From Kallipyga massiliensis ph2 (GTDB lineage Bacteria; Bacillota; Clostridia; Tissierellales; Peptoniphilaceae), in assembly GCF_000311985.1 (NCBI RefSeq), contig NZ_HE978585.1, forward strand, positions 1,131,443 to 1,195,442: a DNA stretch of 64,000 bases, in the 5' to 3' direction. The notes under the pieces are model-generated. The model saw only the letters and a list, made by a program, of their open reading frames with translations. It made no database searches and was not told the origin of the DNA. Position 1 is the stretch's first letter. Every line of letters begins with the position of its first letter. Shown here one piece after another: positions 1-10,456 of this stretch. The position numbers and the translations under genes are program-made.

Positions 1-288
1 TCCGATGATCCCCGGGATATCGACTTCATGATTGCCCTCCTAAAAACGAAATTATCGGACAATATCAAGCTTGTAAGCTTTGATAAAACGGGCAACATTG
101 ATATAATGGTTAAAGATATTCTCGTTCATTTTGGGGAACCGGATGACATTTTCAAAAAACTCAACAACGTAACGGCCGCTTTAAAGGAAATTCAGACCAA
201 GTCCATTCCTGCCAAGGAAATCATCATCAAAGATGGTCGGGAAATGATTGTCGTCACTGAAGCAGAGGAAGCCGGTACAGAAAAGTAA
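1..288 (+). CDS. ftsQ: Cell division protein FtsQ/DivIB, C-terminal part (5' truncated)
   Basis: The reading frame is open from base 1 and ends at the TAA at 286-288, so only the last 95 residues are visible. The fragment resembles the extracytoplasmic beta domain of FtsQ/DivIB, the bitopic divisome protein: a run around GEPDDIFKKLNN followed by a segment ending in KEIIIKDGREMIVV matches the final part of clostridial FtsQ in length and pattern. The position directly upstream of ftsZ supports this, because ftsQ normally closes the dcw cluster just before ftsA/ftsZ; no ftsA lies between here. The ATG at 28 is internal, not the start. Family assignment rests on weakly conserved sequence plus context. 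Confidence 0.6.
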   Translation, partial: SDDPRDIDFMIALLKTKLSDNIKLVSFDKTGNIDIMVKDILVHFGEPDDIFKKLNNVTAALKEIQTKSIPAKEIIIKDGREMIVVTEAEEAGTEK

Positions 289-311
289 AACAGAAAGACG
301 GGCGTAAGAGT

Positions 312-343
312 CGGAGCTGAGGCGGTTCCTGCCTGAGACTCCG
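312..343 (+). promoter_or_regulatory. Hairpin in the ftsQ-ftsZ gap
   Basis: CGGAG (312-316) pairs with CTCCG (339-343) and, inside an internal loop, AGGC (320-323) pairs with GCCT (331-334) around a 7-nt loop. There is no T-run behind it, so it is not an intrinsic terminator. It sits about 25 nt before the ftsZ ribosome binding site and may influence ftsZ message stability or translation; that role is a guess. Confidence 0.35.
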
Positions 344-369
344 AGCGTAGAAGAAGTATGGGGGGACCA

Positions 370-1458
370 ATGACCAGTAATTTTGACATGGAATTGAACA
401 ACGACGGTTTAGCAAAAATCAAAGTGTTGGGTGTCGGCGGTGGCGGAAACAACGCCCTGAACCGGATGCAGACGGAAGGTCTGGACGGCGTTGAGTTCAT
501 TGCCATCAATACGGACAAGCAGATTTTGGATGTGGTGGAAGCGGACCGAAAACTCCAGATCGGGACCAAACTCACCCGTGGCTTGGGCTCCGGCGGAAAT
601 CCGGAAGTCGGCTCCAAGGCGGCGGAAGAATCCAAGTCCGACGTCCAGGACCTCCTCCAGAACACCGACATGGTCTTTATTACTGCCGGAATGGGTGGGG
701 GTACCGGGACCGGTGCAGCCCCCATCATTGCCGAAGTCTCCAAGCAGATGGACATCCTGACCGTAGGCGTGGTGACCAAGCCTTTCGGTTTTGAAGGACG
801 GAAGCGGGCCAGCCAGGCTGAAGCAGGCATCCAGGCCCTTAAGGACAAGGTAGATACCCTGATCGTTGTCCCCAATGACCGCCTCCTTCAGATTGCCGAG
901 CGTCGGACAACCATGCGGGAAGCCTTCGCTATGGCTGACCAGGTCCTCATGAACGGTATCAAAGGCATTTCCGACCTTATTGCCGTTCCGAATATGATCA
1001 ACCTGGATTTCGCCGACGTGGAGTCCATCATGAAAGACCAGGGGATTGCCCACATGGGTATCGGCCTGGCATCCGGTGAAAACCGGGCTGTCAATGCCGC
1101 CAAGGCCGCTGTCAAGTCCCCCTTGCTGGAGACCTCCATTGATGGAGCCAAGGCTGTTCTCGTCAACGTCACAGCTGCCGATATCGGCCTCTTCGAGGTT
1201 AATGAAGCGGCTGAGCTCATCCGCGAAGCGGTTGACTCCGACGCCAACATCATCTTCGGTGCCGGGACCGACGAATCCCTGGGCGATGACCTCAAGATCA
1301 CCGTCATTGCTACCGGTTTCGACTCCAAGCAGCTCAATGCCAACAAGAGTGAATCTTCTAAGTCGTCCAAGGACTTGCAGGATGAGACCGTCTCCCCGTC
1401 CAAGGACCGCCAGGATGACGGCTTGGATATCCCTGATTTCCTGAGAAAGTACCGCTAA
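370..1458 (+). CDS. ftsZ: Cell division GTPase FtsZ
   Basis: Tubulin-like GTPase that polymerises into the Z ring at midcell. The tubulin signature GGGTGTG is at about residues 109-115, the N-terminal nucleotide-binding [13 protein letters not shown] is intact, and the C-terminal peptide [10 protein letters not shown], which docks FtsA/SepF-type partners, is present after a short Ser/Lys/Asp-rich linker. Length 362 aa is normal. The ATG at 370 is preferred to the upstream in-frame ATG at 358 because the purine-rich GGGGGA at 361-366 is a ribosome binding site for 370 and would lie inside the gene otherwise. One base separates the stop from nrdR, implying co-transcription. Confidence 0.97.
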   Translation: MTSNFDMELNNDGLAKIKVLGVGGGGNNALNRMQTEGLDGVEFIAINTDKQILDVVEADRKLQIGTKLTRGLGSGGNPEVGSKAAEESKSDVQDLLQNTDMVFITAGMGGGTGTGAAPIIAEVSKQMDILTVGVVTKPFGFEGRKRASQAEAGIQALKDKVDTLIVVPNDRLLQIAERRTTMREAFAMADQVLMNGIKGISDLIAVPNMINLDFADVESIMKDQGIAHMGIGLASGENRAVNAAKAAVKSPLLETSIDGAKAVLVNVTAADIGLFEVNEAAELIREAVDSDANIIFGAGTDESLGDDLKITVIATGFDSKQLNANKSESSKSSKDLQDETVSPSKDRQDDGLDIPDFLRKYR

Positions 1459-1459
1459 T

Positions 1460-1924
1460 ATGAAATGCCCTTTCTGTTCATTTTTGGACACGAAGGTGAT
1501 TGATTCACGTCCGACTGAAGATAACATGGCCATCCGTCGTCGGAGGGTCTGCCTTAAGTGTCACAAGCGCTTTACCACCTATGAACGCTTTGAAGACCAG
1601 GCCATTGTGGTCGTCAAAAAGGATAAGACGCGGGAATCCTTCTCCAGGGCTAAGGTTCTCCGGGGGATGATCAAGTCCTGTGAAAAAAGACCCATCGCCG
1701 TTGACCGCCTGGAAAAAGCGGCGGATGAGATCGAAACGGCCCTCAACCACCTCAACCAAAAGGAAGTCTCCTCGACCTATATCGGTGACCTGGTCATGAG
1801 CCAGCTCAAGAAGATCGATAAGGTGGCCTATGTCCGCTTTGCCTCGGTCTACCGGGAGTTTGAAGATGTGGAGAAGTTCTATGACGAGTTGGAGCTTCTG
1901 AAGGATGAGGATAAGGAAGATTAA
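1460..1924 (+). CDS. nrdR: Transcriptional repressor NrdR
   Basis: Repressor of ribonucleotide reductase genes that senses ATP/dATP. The N-terminus is a zinc ribbon (CPFC at residues 3-6, then CLKCHKRF around 31-38) and is followed by an ATP-cone domain beginning near VVKKDKTRESFSRAKV. Length 154 aa is typical. It starts one base after the ftsZ stop and is followed by a strong terminator, so it closes the division operon. No nrd gene is visible in the window. Confidence 0.96.
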   Translation: MKCPFCSFLDTKVIDSRPTEDNMAIRRRRVCLKCHKRFTTYERFEDQAIVVVKKDKTRESFSRAKVLRGMIKSCEKRPIAVDRLEKAADEIETALNHLNQKEVSSTYIGDLVMSQLKKIDKVAYVRFASVYREFEDVEKFYDELELLKDEDKED

Positions 1925-1947
1925 CCCGTCAGAATGTAGACGGATAA

Positions 1948-1972
1948 AGAGAGCCTTGCGCTCTCTTTTTTT
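1948..1972 (+). terminator. Intrinsic terminator after nrdR
   Basis: Perfect 7-bp stem AGAGAGC/GCTCTCT with a 5-nt loop followed directly by a run of T. The rarA ribosome binding site begins only a few bases later, so rarA must rely on readthrough or on a promoter inside nrdR. Confidence 0.85.
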
Positions 1973-1990
1973 CATGGAAAGGAGGACGTC

Positions 1991-3355
1991 ATGGACCTAT
2001 TTGACCTTCAAAGAGAAAAAGAAATTCGCCGGACGGCCCCTCTGGCCGACCGCCTACGGCCCAGGTCTCTGGATGAATTTATGGGCCATGAGGAGATCCT
2101 GGGGGAAGGAAAGGCCCTTCGCCGGCTGATTGAGGCGGACCGAGTGCCCTCCCTCATCCTCTTTGGCCCCCCGGGGACCGGAAAAACCACCTTAGCCTAT
2201 GTTATCGCCCAAACCACCCGGAGGTCCTTCAAAAAAATCTCGGCTGTCACGGCGGGGGTAAAGGAAGTTCGACAAGTCATCCGGGAAGCCCAGGATGCCA
2301 TCAGCTTCGACAATATTCGGACCATCCTTTTTATTGATGAGATCCACCGCTTTAACAAGGCCCAGCAGGATGCCCTTCTTCCCCATGTGGAAGACGGGAC
2401 CATCACCCTGATCGGGGCCACGACAGAGAACCCCTTTTTCGAAGTCAATAAGGCCCTCCTTTCCCGCTGCCAGCTGGTAGAGCTCCACCGACTGGACCGG
2501 GAGGACCTGGGCAAGATCCTTGACCGGGCTCTGACCGATCCGGAAAAGGGCTTGGGGAAGGAAGACATCAGCCTGACGGATGGGGCGAGGGAGACCCTGA
2601 TTTCTGCCTCCTCCGGGGATAGCCGGATCCTCCTGAATTCCCTGGAAATCGCCTTTCTTTCCAGCCCCGGCAAAGAAGGCAAGTTGGTTTTGGATGTCGA
2701 GGACATCCAAAATTCCATCCAGCGCAAGGTCCTCAGCTACGATAAGGGGGAGGAGGAGCACTATAATACCATCTCCGCCTTCATCAAGTCCGTCCGGGGG
2801 TCCGATCCTGATGCCGCCATCTATTACTTGGCCCGGATGTTGGCCGGTGGGGAAGACCCCATGTTCATCGCCCGCCGCCTGGTCATCCTGGCTTCGGAAG
2901 ATATCGGCAATGCCCAGCCCATGGGCCTGGTCCTGGCCCAGTCCTGCATGGAGGCGGTCTACAAGATCGGGATGCCGGAGGCCCGGATCATCCTGGCCCA
3001 GACGACCATCTATCTGGCCTGCGCCCCCAAGTCCAATGCGGCCTACCTGGCGATAGACAGGGCCCTGGACTACTACCGCAAACACGCTGACCAGGCTATC
3101 CCCCTCCACATCCAGGATGCCCACTATTCCGGGGCAGGGGACCTTAACCGAGGCCTGGGCTACCTCTATCCCCATGACTACCCCGGGGCCCTTGTCTTGC
3201 AAAACTACCTCCCGGATGAGATAATGGAAGGCGAATTTTATCAGCCGACAACGCATGGATTTGAGGGGAAAATGAAGGAATTCCTCGAAGAAAAAATAGA
3301 AATTTTAGGCCGGAAGTCGGATTCCGATGGGGATCCTTCCGATGGTCTTCAATAA
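1991..3355 (+). CDS. rarA: Replication-associated recombination protein RarA (MgsA), AAA+ ATPase
   Basis: Clamp-loader-like AAA+ ATPase that acts at stalled replication forks. Walker [10 protein letters not shown] is at about residues 59-67, Walker B reads [20 protein letters not shown], sensor-1 is GATTENP, and the C-terminal MgsA-type tetramerisation region ([17 protein letters not shown], then ASEDIGNA) is complete. The 454-aa length fits. The start is set by GGAGG at 1981-1985. It is followed 13 bases later by asnS with no terminator, so the two are probably co-transcribed. Confidence 0.95.
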   Translation: MDLFDLQREKEIRRTAPLADRLRPRSLDEFMGHEEILGEGKALRRLIEADRVPSLILFGPPGTGKTTLAYVIAQTTRRSFKKISAVTAGVKEVRQVIREAQDAISFDNIRTILFIDEIHRFNKAQQDALLPHVEDGTITLIGATTENPFFEVNKALLSRCQLVELHRLDREDLGKILDRALTDPEKGLGKEDISLTDGARETLISASSGDSRILLNSLEIAFLSSPGKEGKLVLDVEDIQNSIQRKVLSYDKGEEEHYNTISAFIKSVRGSDPDAAIYYLARMLAGGEDPMFIARRLVILASEDIGNAQPMGLVLAQSCMEAVYKIGMPEARIILAQTTIYLACAPKSNAAYLAIDRALDYYRKHADQAIPLHIQDAHYSGAGDLNRGLGYLYPHDYPGALVLQNYLPDEIMEGEFYQPTTHGFEGKMKEFLEEKIEILGRKSDSDGDPSDGLQ

Positions 3356-3368
3356 TAAGGAGGCCTGA

Positions 3369-4745
3369 ATGCAAATTAAAGAATTCTACCGGCATATGGA
3401 TGATTATGTCGGAAAAGAAGTAACCATCCAAGGCTGGATCAAGCAGTCCCGGATTTCAAAGAATGTGGGATTCCTTATCGTCAACGACGGATCCTTTTTC
3501 AAGCCTGTCCAGGTGGTGGCATCATCCGACATGGACAACTACCGGGAGGTTGCCCACATTCCCAATGGATCTTCCATTGAAGTTCAAGGGAAGCTGGTCG
3601 CCACTCCCCAGGCCAAGCAGGCCTTTGAGATCCAAGCCTCATCCATCCGGCTCCTGGATGCCTGCAGCCTGGACTACCCCCTCCAGAACAAGCGGCAGAG
3701 CTTTGAATTCTTGAGGGACCACCCCTCCCTCCGGTCTCGGACGAACACCTTTATGGCCGTCTTCCGCCTCCGGTCGGAGCTTGCCTATGCCATCCATGAC
3801 TTCTTCCACAAAGAAGGCTTCACCTACGTCCATACCCCCATCATCACGGCATCGGATGCCGAGGGGGCAGGGGAGATGTTCCAGGCAACCACCCTGGACC
3901 TTGGGCAAGTCCCCAAGACGGAAGAGGGGGAAGTGGACTATGGGGAGGACTTCTTCGGCCAAGAGGTCAACCTCACCGTTTCCGGCCAGCTCGAAGTCGA
4001 GCCCTTCATCATGTCCCACCGCAATGTTTACACCTTTGGTCCCACCTTTCGGGCGGAAAAATCCAATACTACCCGGCATGCGGCTGAGTTTTGGATGATT
4101 GAGCCCGAGTTGGCTTTTGCCGACAATGCCATGACCATGGATAATGCGGAAGCCATGGTCAAATCCGTCATCAACCACGTCATGGAAGCTCTTCCCGAGG
4201 AGATGGACTTCTTCAACCAATGGATTGACAAGGGCCTAATTGACCGGCTCAACCAGGTCCGCCACTCCAGCTTTGCCCGGATGACCTATACCGAGGCCAT
4301 TGAAATCCTGGAGAAAGCCAATGACCGTTTTGACTACAAGGTCAAGTGGGGGTCCGACATCCAGACCGAGCATGAGCGCTATTTGACGGAAGAAGTGGTC
4401 CATGGTCCTCTTTTTGTCACTGATTACCCGAAAGAGATCAAGTCTTTCTATATGAAGCAGAATGATGATGGAAAGACGGTGGCCTGCTTTGATATGCTTG
4501 TGCCCGGCATCGGCGAACTGATCGGCGGGTCGGAGAGAGAAACGGATCCGGACAAGCTTACCGCCCTCATGAATGAGAAGGGAATGGGGACGGAAGGCTA
4601 TGAGTGGTACATCAACCTCCGACGCTTCGGCGGATGTGTCCACGGTGGCTATGGCCTGGGATTCGAGCGTCTGGTCATGTACCTTTCGGGCATGGGGAAT
4701 ATCCGCGATGTCCTCCCATACCCTCGGACGGTCGGCAGCCTTTAA
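3369..4745 (+). CDS. asnS: Asparaginyl-tRNA synthetase
   Basis: Class IIb synthetase that charges tRNA-Asn. It has an N-terminal OB-fold anticodon-binding domain ([19 protein letters not shown]) and a class II core with motif 2 ([21 protein letters not shown]) and motif 3 ([13 protein letters not shown]). The absence of an Asp-type insertion and the overall pattern favour AsnRS over AspRS. 458 aa is usual. Ribosome binding site AAGGAGG at 3358-3364. No T-box leader precedes it. Confidence 0.95.
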   Translation: MQIKEFYRHMDDYVGKEVTIQGWIKQSRISKNVGFLIVNDGSFFKPVQVVASSDMDNYREVAHIPNGSSIEVQGKLVATPQAKQAFEIQASSIRLLDACSLDYPLQNKRQSFEFLRDHPSLRSRTNTFMAVFRLRSELAYAIHDFFHKEGFTYVHTPIITASDAEGAGEMFQATTLDLGQVPKTEEGEVDYGEDFFGQEVNLTVSGQLEVEPFIMSHRNVYTFGPTFRAEKSNTTRHAAEFWMIEPELAFADNAMTMDNAEAMVKSVINHVMEALPEEMDFFNQWIDKGLIDRLNQVRHSSFARMTYTEAIEILEKANDRFDYKVKWGSDIQTEHERYLTEEVVHGPLFVTDYPKEIKSFYMKQNDDGKTVACFDMLVPGIGELIGGSERETDPDKLTALMNEKGMGTEGYEWYINLRRFGGCVHGGYGLGFERLVMYLSGMGNIRDVLPYPRTVGSL

Positions 4746-4771
4746 ATTGGTCAAGGAAAGAGAGTCAATTT

Positions 4772-7189
4772 ATGGAATACAATCCCAATGCAATTGAAAA
4801 AAAGTGGCAGGCCTTTTGGGTGGAAAAGGACGTCTTTCATGCGGACAATGATTCCGACAAGAAGAAGTTCTATGCCCTGGTGGAATTCCCCTACCCTTCG
4901 GGACAGGGGCTTCATGTCGGCCATCCCAGGCCCTATACGGCCCTGGATATTGTTTCCCGGAAGCGCCGGATGGAAGGATATAATGTCCTCTTTCCCATGG
5001 GTTTTGATGCTTTCGGCCTTCCCACGGAAAACTATGCCATAAAAAACCACATCCATCCCGCCTTGGTTACTGAGCGGAATGTGGCCCATTTTAAGGACCA
5101 GCTTAAGGCTATCGGCTTCTCCTTTGACTGGGACCGTGAATTTTCCACCACGGATCCCGACTATTATCAGTGGACCCAGTGGATCTTTATCCAGCTTTAT
5201 AAGCACGGCCTGGCCTATAAAAAAGAGGTCCCCATCAATTGGTGTCCTTCCTGCAAGGTGGGTCTGTCCAATGAAGAGGTGGTAGGCGGGGCCTGCGAGC
5301 GCTGCGGAACACCCGTGGTTCATAAGGTCAAAAACCAGTGGATGCTCAAGATCACCGAATATGCCGACCGCCTCATCGACGACCTGGATGAAGTGGATTA
5401 CATGCCCCAGATCAAACAACAACAGATCAACTGGATCGGCCGGTCCCATGGGGCCAATGTCAAGTTCGCTATCAAAGAAGGTCACCAGGAGATCACCGTC
5501 TATACCACCCGGCCCGACACCCTTTTCGGAGCCACCTATATGGTCTTGGCGCCTGAACATACCATCCTTGATGAAAATAAGGAGAGGATCACCAACTGGG
5601 AGGCCATCCAGGCCTACCGGGACCAGGCAGCCCTGAAATCGGACTTCGAGCGTGGGGAGCTGGCCAAGGAAAAAACCGGGGTTATGGTGGAAGGTCTGAC
5701 AGCCATCAATCCGGCCAACCAGAAGGAAATCCCCATCTGGATCTCCGATTATGTTTTGACCTCCTATGGAACCGGAGCCATCATGGCGGTTCCGGCTCAT
5801 GACAGCCGGGACTGGGAATTTGCCAAAAAGTTTGGCATGCCCATCATTGAAGTCGTCTCCGGGGCAGAGGTCCCTGTGGAGGAAGCTCCCTTCACCGATG
5901 TGGAAAAGGGGACCCTGGTCAATTCCGACTTCCTCAACGGAAAGCCGGTGAAAGAGGCCATTTCCTTCATGACGAAATGGTTAGAGGATAAGGGACTGGG
6001 AGAGGGGGCCACCAATTATAAGCTCCGCGACTGGGTCTTTTCCCGCCAGCGTTACTGGGGTGAACCCATTCCCATGGTCCACTGTCCGGACCATGGCTGG
6101 GTCCCCGTCCCCGAAGAGGACCTCCCCCTCTTACTGCCGGAGGTGGACCACTATGAGCCAACAGGGGATGGGGAATCCCCTCTATCGGAGATGACAGATT
6201 TTGTCAACACGACTTGTCCCATCTGCGGCAAGCCGGCCAAGAGGGAGACGGACACCATGCCCCAGTGGGCGGGTTCCTCCTGGTACTATCTCCGCTATAT
6301 GGACCCCCACAATGACAAAAAGGCCGTCTCAAGGGAGGCGGAAAAGTATTGGGGACCGGTGGACTGGTATAACGGGGGAATGGAGCACACCACCCTCCAC
6401 CTTCTCTACTCTCGATTCTGGCACAAGTTCCTTTACGATATCGGTGTGGTTTTCACCAAGGAGCCCTACCACAAAAGGACTTCCCATGGGATGATCCTGG
6501 GCGAAAATGGGGAGAAGATGTCCAAGTCCCGGGGGAATGTGGTCAACCCGGATGAGATCGTTCGGGAATACGGAGCGGATACCCTTCGGACCTATGAGAT
6601 GTTCATTGGAGACTTCACCAACTCCGCCTCATGGACCGACCAGGGGGTCCTGGGTTGCCGGAAGTTTCTGGACCGGGTCTGGAAGATGGAAGAACTCTTA
6701 ACCGATGGCCAGGACTTCACTCCCGACCTGGAGAAAACCATCCACCAGACCATCAAAAAGGTAACGGAAGACTTCGAATCCCTCAAGTTCAACACGGCCA
6801 TTGCCCAGCTCATGACCCTGTCCAATGAGATCCGGAAATTGGGATCCATGACCAAGGCTGATTGGAAGGTTTACCTGACCCTCCTCAACCCGGTCGCTCC
6901 CCATATTACCGAGGAACTCTGGGAGAGAGCAGGATTTGAAGGCCATCTGGCCACCGACGGTTCTTGGCCCCGGTATGATGAGGATAAGCTCTTGGGCGAG
7001 ACCATAAAAATGCCGGTCCAGGTCAACGGGAAGCTGAGGGGCTACATCCAGGTGCCCATTGATGCTGACCAGGACACGGCTCTCGACTTGGCTCAAAGGG
7101 ATGAAGGGGTCGCCCGTCACTTATTGGATAAAAAATTGGTAAAAACCATTTATATCCCTAAAAAAATCTTGAATTTTGTAGTAAAATAA
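4772..7189 (+). CDS. leuS: Leucyl-tRNA synthetase
   Basis: Class Ia synthetase for tRNA-Leu, 805 aa. The HIGH-type motif HVGHP lies near residues 47-51 and KMSKS at residues 582-586; between them are the zinc-type [16 protein letters not shown] region and the CP1 editing domain with [19 protein letters not shown]. The reading frame is open well into asnS, but the ATG at 4772 gives the canonical N-terminus [13 protein letters not shown] and lies 26 bases after the asnS stop. No leucine T-box element was found upstream. Confidence 0.96.
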   Translation: MEYNPNAIEKKWQAFWVEKDVFHADNDSDKKKFYALVEFPYPSGQGLHVGHPRPYTALDIVSRKRRMEGYNVLFPMGFDAFGLPTENYAIKNHIHPALVTERNVAHFKDQLKAIGFSFDWDREFSTTDPDYYQWTQWIFIQLYKHGLAYKKEVPINWCPSCKVGLSNEEVVGGACERCGTPVVHKVKNQWMLKITEYADRLIDDLDEVDYMPQIKQQQINWIGRSHGANVKFAIKEGHQEITVYTTRPDTLFGATYMVLAPEHTILDENKERITNWEAIQAYRDQAALKSDFERGELAKEKTGVMVEGLTAINPANQKEIPIWISDYVLTSYGTGAIMAVPAHDSRDWEFAKKFGMPIIEVVSGAEVPVEEAPFTDVEKGTLVNSDFLNGKPVKEAISFMTKWLEDKGLGEGATNYKLRDWVFSRQRYWGEPIPMVHCPDHGWVPVPEEDLPLLLPEVDHYEPTGDGESPLSEMTDFVNTTCPICGKPAKRETDTMPQWAGSSWYYLRYMDPHNDKKAVSREAEKYWGPVDWYNGGMEHTTLHLLYSRFWHKFLYDIGVVFTKEPYHKRTSHGMILGENGEKMSKSRGNVVNPDEIVREYGADTLRTYEMFIGDFTNSASWTDQGVLGCRKFLDRVWKMEELLTDGQDFTPDLEKTIHQTIKKVTEDFESLKFNTAIAQLMTLSNEIRKLGSMTKADWKVYLTLLNPVAPHITEELWERAGFEGHLATDGSWPRYDEDKLLGETIKMPVQVNGKLRGYIQVPIDADQDTALDLAQRDEGVARHLLDKKLVKTIYIPKKILNFVVK

Positions 7190-7213
7190 GTCTAGTAATT
7201 TACTACAGTTTTT
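7178..7213 (+). terminator. Weak AT-rich terminator-like hairpin at the end of leuS
   Basis: GTAGTAAA (7178-7185) is the reverse complement of TTTACTAC (7199-7206), with a 13-nt loop that includes the leuS stop codon and TTTTT just downstream. The AT-rich stem makes this a weak terminator at best. Confidence 0.35.
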
Positions 7214-7245
7214 CATTCTTGATTTCTCCGCTTACCGGAAGAATG
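7214..7245. promoter_or_regulatory. Inverted repeat upstream of the Rrf2 gene
   Basis: CATTCTT (7214-7220) and AAGAATG (7239-7245) form a 7-bp inverted repeat with an 18-bp spacer, 29 bp before the Rrf2 start. Rrf2 regulators commonly autoregulate through palindromes at their own promoter, so this is a candidate operator. It is inferred from position only. Confidence 0.3.
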
Positions 7246-7273
7246 AGTATTGCGGATATAGAGAGGGTTTGCC

Positions 7274-7687
7274 ATGAAACTGACCACCAGAAGTCGCTAT
7301 GGCCTCCGGGCTATGACCTACATTGCTGCTAAGGCAGGGGAGGGCCCCATACCTACGACGGAAATTGCCGAAAGTCTCAATCTCAGCGACAATTATCTGG
7401 AACAGCTTTTACGAACCCTTAAAAAGGACGGCTTCCTCCGGTCCATCCGAGGAGTCAAGGGGGGCTATGAACTGGTCCAGGACCCCCAAGACATCATGGT
7501 CTTGGACCTTTTGAAGACCTTGGAAGGGGACCTCTGGCTTTCTGACTGCACCCAGTGTGGGGAATGCCCGGGAGGAAACACCAACTGCCCCACCCGCCTG
7601 ATCATCCGGAGGATGAGTCGGGCCATCGAAGAGGCGGTCGAAGGGGAGACCCTGGCGGATATGGCCGAGATTTACAAGGCGGTCTAG
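7274..7687 (+). CDS. Rrf2 family transcriptional regulator (IscR/CymR-like)
   Basis: A 137-aa winged-helix regulator. The N-terminal MKLTTRSRYGLRAM and the recognition region (EIAESLNLSDNYLEQLLRTLKKDGFLRSIRG) are diagnostic of Rrf2. The C-terminal half holds four cysteines (CTQCGEC, then NTNCPT), so iron-sulfur ligation as in IscR is possible, although the spacing C-X2-C-X2-C-X6-C is not that of E. coli IscR. There is no isc/suf or cysteine gene next to it, so the regulon cannot be deduced here. It stands alone between leuS and a terminator. Confidence 0.88.
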   Translation: MKLTTRSRYGLRAMTYIAAKAGEGPIPTTEIAESLNLSDNYLEQLLRTLKKDGFLRSIRGVKGGYELVQDPQDIMVLDLLKTLEGDLWLSDCTQCGECPGGNTNCPTRLIIRRMSRAIEEAVEGETLADMAEIYKAV

Positions 7688-7721
7688 GATCCGGGTCGGA
7701 TCCATAATAGCGAATGTGGTG

Positions 7722-7757
7722 GGAGGACCAGCTCTTTTTTCAGCTGGTCCTCCTTTT
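7722..7757 (+). terminator. Intrinsic terminator after the Rrf2 gene
   Basis: Perfect 12-bp stem GGAGGACCAGCT/AGCTGGTCCTCC around an 8-nt T-rich loop, followed by TTTT. Confidence 0.85.
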
Positions 7758-7763
7758 GGTGCA

Positions 7764-7790
7764 TTGATGAGATGGGCTCTATGATATAAT
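7764..7790 (+). promoter_or_regulatory. Promoter of the alaS operon
   Basis: Perfect extended -10 TGATATAAT (TATAAT at 7785-7790). The only -35-like element is TTGATG at 7764-7769 with a short 15-bp spacer, so the extended -10 probably carries the promoter. It lies just after a terminator and 28 bp before the alaS start. Confidence 0.7.
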
Positions 7791-7818
7791 TGACCCAGGT
7801 AAAAAAAGGGAGATGACC

Positions 7819-10446
7819 ATGAAAAAAATCAATTTGAACGAATGTCGCACGCTTTTCCTGGACTTTTTTGAGGCCCGGGACCATGTGCGGTTAAAGAGTT
7901 TTTCTTTAGTTCCTGAAGATGACCCCAGCCTCTTGCTCATCAACGCCGGCATGGCTCCTCTGAAGCTTTATTTTATGGGGGAAAAGAAGATGGCCAAGAA
8001 CCGGGCCACTTCATCCCAGTGCTGCGTTCGAACAGCGGATATTGACAACGTCGGCAAAACTGCCCGTCACGGGACCTTCTTTGAGATGCTGGGGAACTTC
8101 TCTTTTGGAGACTATTTTAAGAGGGAAGCCATCCATTGGGCATGGACCTTCTTAACCGAAGAAATCGGCCTGGATAAGGACCGTCTTTGGGTGTCCGTTT
8201 TTATTGAAGACGACGAAGCTTACGGAATCTGGAAGGATGAAATCGGGATTCCTACGGACCGAATCCTCAAGCTGGGAAAGGAAGACAATTTCTGGGAGCT
8301 GGACCAGGGACCTTGCGGCCCCTGCTCGGAAATCCACTATGACCGTGGTCCTGCTTATGGGGAAGGATCCAACCCCACCGAAAACTCCGACCGCTTTATG
8401 GAAATTTGGAACCTGGTTTTCACCCAGTTTGACCGCCAGTCTGACGGGACCACCTACATTCCTTTAGCCCACCCCAATATTGATACCGGAATGGGCCTGG
8501 AGCGCCTGGCCTTGATTACGGAAGATAAGGACAACATCTTTGAACTGGAGGAGTTCATGCCCCTCCGGGAGAAGATCGAAGAACTCTCCGGGAAGAAGTA
8601 TGGCCAAAGCCAAAAGGTGGATGAGTCCATGCGGATCATCATTGACCACTCCAAGGCCATGACCTTCCTTATCCATGACGGAGTGGTTCCTTCCAATGAG
8701 GGAAGGGGCTATATCCTTCGCCGGCTCATCCGCCGGGCCTACCGCCATGGGAAACTTTTAGGGATTGAAGGGGAGTTTTTGACCAAGACCATGAGCCAGG
8801 TCATTCCTGTTTATAAAGAAGAATATCCCGGCCTGACCGAATCCCGGGACCGGATTTTCAAGATTGCTGTCCGGGAAGAAGAGAATTTCCAGAAAACCAT
8901 CGACCAGGGCCTTGAACTCCTGGAATCCCGTCTGGCCCAGGTGGAGGAATCCGGGGAAAAGGTCCTCTCCGGTGAAGATGCTTTTAAACTCTATGATACC
9001 TATGGATTCCCCCTGGATCTGACTTGGGAAATTACCAAGGAGCGGGGGATTGAGGTGGATGAGGAGGCCTTCCACAAAATGATGGAGGACCAGAGGATCC
9101 AGTCCCGGACCAACCGCAAGGGAGGTCACGGATGGGAGGATAAGAAGGTTCTGGACCTGACCGCCTACCCCTCCACCGACTTCACCGGCTATGAGTCCTT
9201 CCGGGGACAGGGTAAGGTCCTGGCCCTCTTCCATGAGGGAAAGGAGACCGAGAGACTGGAAGCCGGTCAGGAGGGTCAGGCCCTCCTGGACCAAACGCCT
9301 TTCTACGGGGAAGGCGGGGGACAGGTCGGCGACCGGGGATATTTGGAAGGCCAAGGTTGGAAGGCCCGGGTCCTGGATACCCAAAAGGATAAGGACGACC
9401 ACTACATCCACGTCCTGGAGGTCTTGGAGGGGACCCTGTCTGTCGGAGATGACTTGGAAGCCCTTTTGGACCGGGATTTCCGGAGGGATGTGATGAAGAA
9501 CCACTCCGCCACCCATCTCCTGAACAAGGCCCTCCACCAGGTGTTAGGGGGCCACGTCAACCAGGCGGGCTCTTATGTCGATGATCGGAGACTTCGCTTC
9601 GACTTCTCCCACTATGAGGCCATGACCGACCGGGAGATCGAGGAAGTGGAAGCTATCGTTAACCGGGCGATATATGAGGCTTATCCGGTTCACACGGACA
9701 TCCTTCCCCTGAAGGAAGCCATGGAAACCGGAGCCATCGGAATTTTTGAAGATAAGTATAAGGACCATGTCCGCGTCGTCTCCATGGGGGACTTTTCCAA
9801 GGAACTCTGTGGGGGAACCCATGTGGAGAATACGGCCCGGATCGGCTCCTTCCGCATCCTCTTTGAACAGGGGATTTCATCCGGTATCCGGCGGATCGAA
9901 GCGGTTACCGGTCGGGCGGCCTATGAGATGGCCAGGGATGACCGGGAGACCATCCGGCATGCGGAGGACTTGATCAAAGTTGGCGGATCCAATCTGGAAG
10001 AAAAGATTCTCAAGCTTCTGGATGAGAATAAGAAACTCAAGCGGAGCCTGGCTTCCATGGAATCCAAGATGGCCCAGGACCTGTCGAAGGAACTGGAGAG
10101 CCGTACCCTGGAAGTTGAAGGCTTTACCCTGGTCAAGGACCACCTGTCCGGGAAGACCATGGATGAGCTCAAGGGAACAGCCGATGCCTTGAAAGAAGGG
10201 AAGGAGAAGATGATCCTGGTCCTTGCCTCCGACTTGGACGGGAAAGTCTTCTGGGTGGTCTCCATGGATGAAGCAGCGGTAAAAGCGGGAGGCCATGCCG
10301 GGAAACTGGTCAAGGAATTGGCCCAGATCACCGGTGGAAACGGCGGAGGACGTCCAAACTTTGCCACAGCCGGCGGTAAGGATCCCGGGGCAATTGATGA
10401 GGCCCTTGCCAAGCTAGAAGATCGATTGAAGGAACAATTGAAATAG
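7819..10446 (+). CDS. alaS: Alanyl-tRNA synthetase
   Basis: Class IIc synthetase with aminoacylation, editing and C-Ala domains, 875 aa. The editing zinc site is complete: NHSATHLL with His562/His566, and CGGTHV with Cys664. The coiled stretch before the C-terminal glycine-rich domain (GGNGGGRPNFATAGG) is typical. The ATG at 7819 is favoured over the one at 7813 because GGGAG (7808-7812) is at proper distance only from 7819. It leads the conserved alaS-ireB-ruvX-DUF1292 block. Confidence 0.96.
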   Translation: MKKINLNECRTLFLDFFEARDHVRLKSFSLVPEDDPSLLLINAGMAPLKLYFMGEKKMAKNRATSSQCCVRTADIDNVGKTARHGTFFEMLGNFSFGDYFKREAIHWAWTFLTEEIGLDKDRLWVSVFIEDDEAYGIWKDEIGIPTDRILKLGKEDNFWELDQGPCGPCSEIHYDRGPAYGEGSNPTENSDRFMEIWNLVFTQFDRQSDGTTYIPLAHPNIDTGMGLERLALITEDKDNIFELEEFMPLREKIEELSGKKYGQSQKVDESMRIIIDHSKAMTFLIHDGVVPSNEGRGYILRRLIRRAYRHGKLLGIEGEFLTKTMSQVIPVYKEEYPGLTESRDRIFKIAVREEENFQKTIDQGLELLESRLAQVEESGEKVLSGEDAFKLYDTYGFPLDLTWEITKERGIEVDEEAFHKMMEDQRIQSRTNRKGGHGWEDKKVLDLTAYPSTDFTGYESFRGQGKVLALFHEGKETERLEAGQEGQALLDQTPFYGEGGGQVGDRGYLEGQGWKARVLDTQKDKDDHYIHVLEVLEGTLSVGDDLEALLDRDFRRDVMKNHSATHLLNKALHQVLGGHVNQAGSYVDDRRLRFDFSHYEAMTDREIEEVEAIVNRAIYEAYPVHTDILPLKEAMETGAIGIFEDKYKDHVRVVSMGDFSKELCGGTHVENTARIGSFRILFEQGISSGIRRIEAVTGRAAYEMARDDRETIRHAEDLIKVGGSNLEEKILKLLDENKKLKRSLASMESKMAQDLSKELESRTLEVEGFTLVKDHLSGKTMDELKGTADALKEGKEKMILVLASDLDGKVFWVVSMDEAAVKAGGHAGKLVKELAQITGGNGGGRPNFATAGGKDPGAIDEALAKLEDRLKEQLK

Positions 10447-10456
10447 GAGGATGGAA

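Noticed and set aside
409-1533. 374-codon open frame on the minus strand opposite ftsZ
   Set aside because: It lies entirely opposite an unmistakable ftsZ and nrdR start and resembles no family; it results from codon bias in a GC-rich gene.
2192-3256. 354-codon minus-strand frame opposite rarA
   Set aside because: Opposite a complete AAA+ ATPase gene with all motifs; no independent support.
4604-4771. Upstream extension of leuS into asnS
   Set aside because: The added 56 residues are the asnS C-terminus in another frame; ATG 4772 gives the family N-terminus.
7687-7702. GGATCC repeat pair just after the Rrf2 gene
   Set aside because: Two restriction-site-like hexamers five bases apart form at best a very short stem; the real terminator is at 7722-7757.
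7688-7818. T-box riboswitch upstream of alaS (also looked for before asnS, leuS and argS)
   Set aside because: No T-box sequence or long leader is present; the gaps hold ordinary terminators and promoters.
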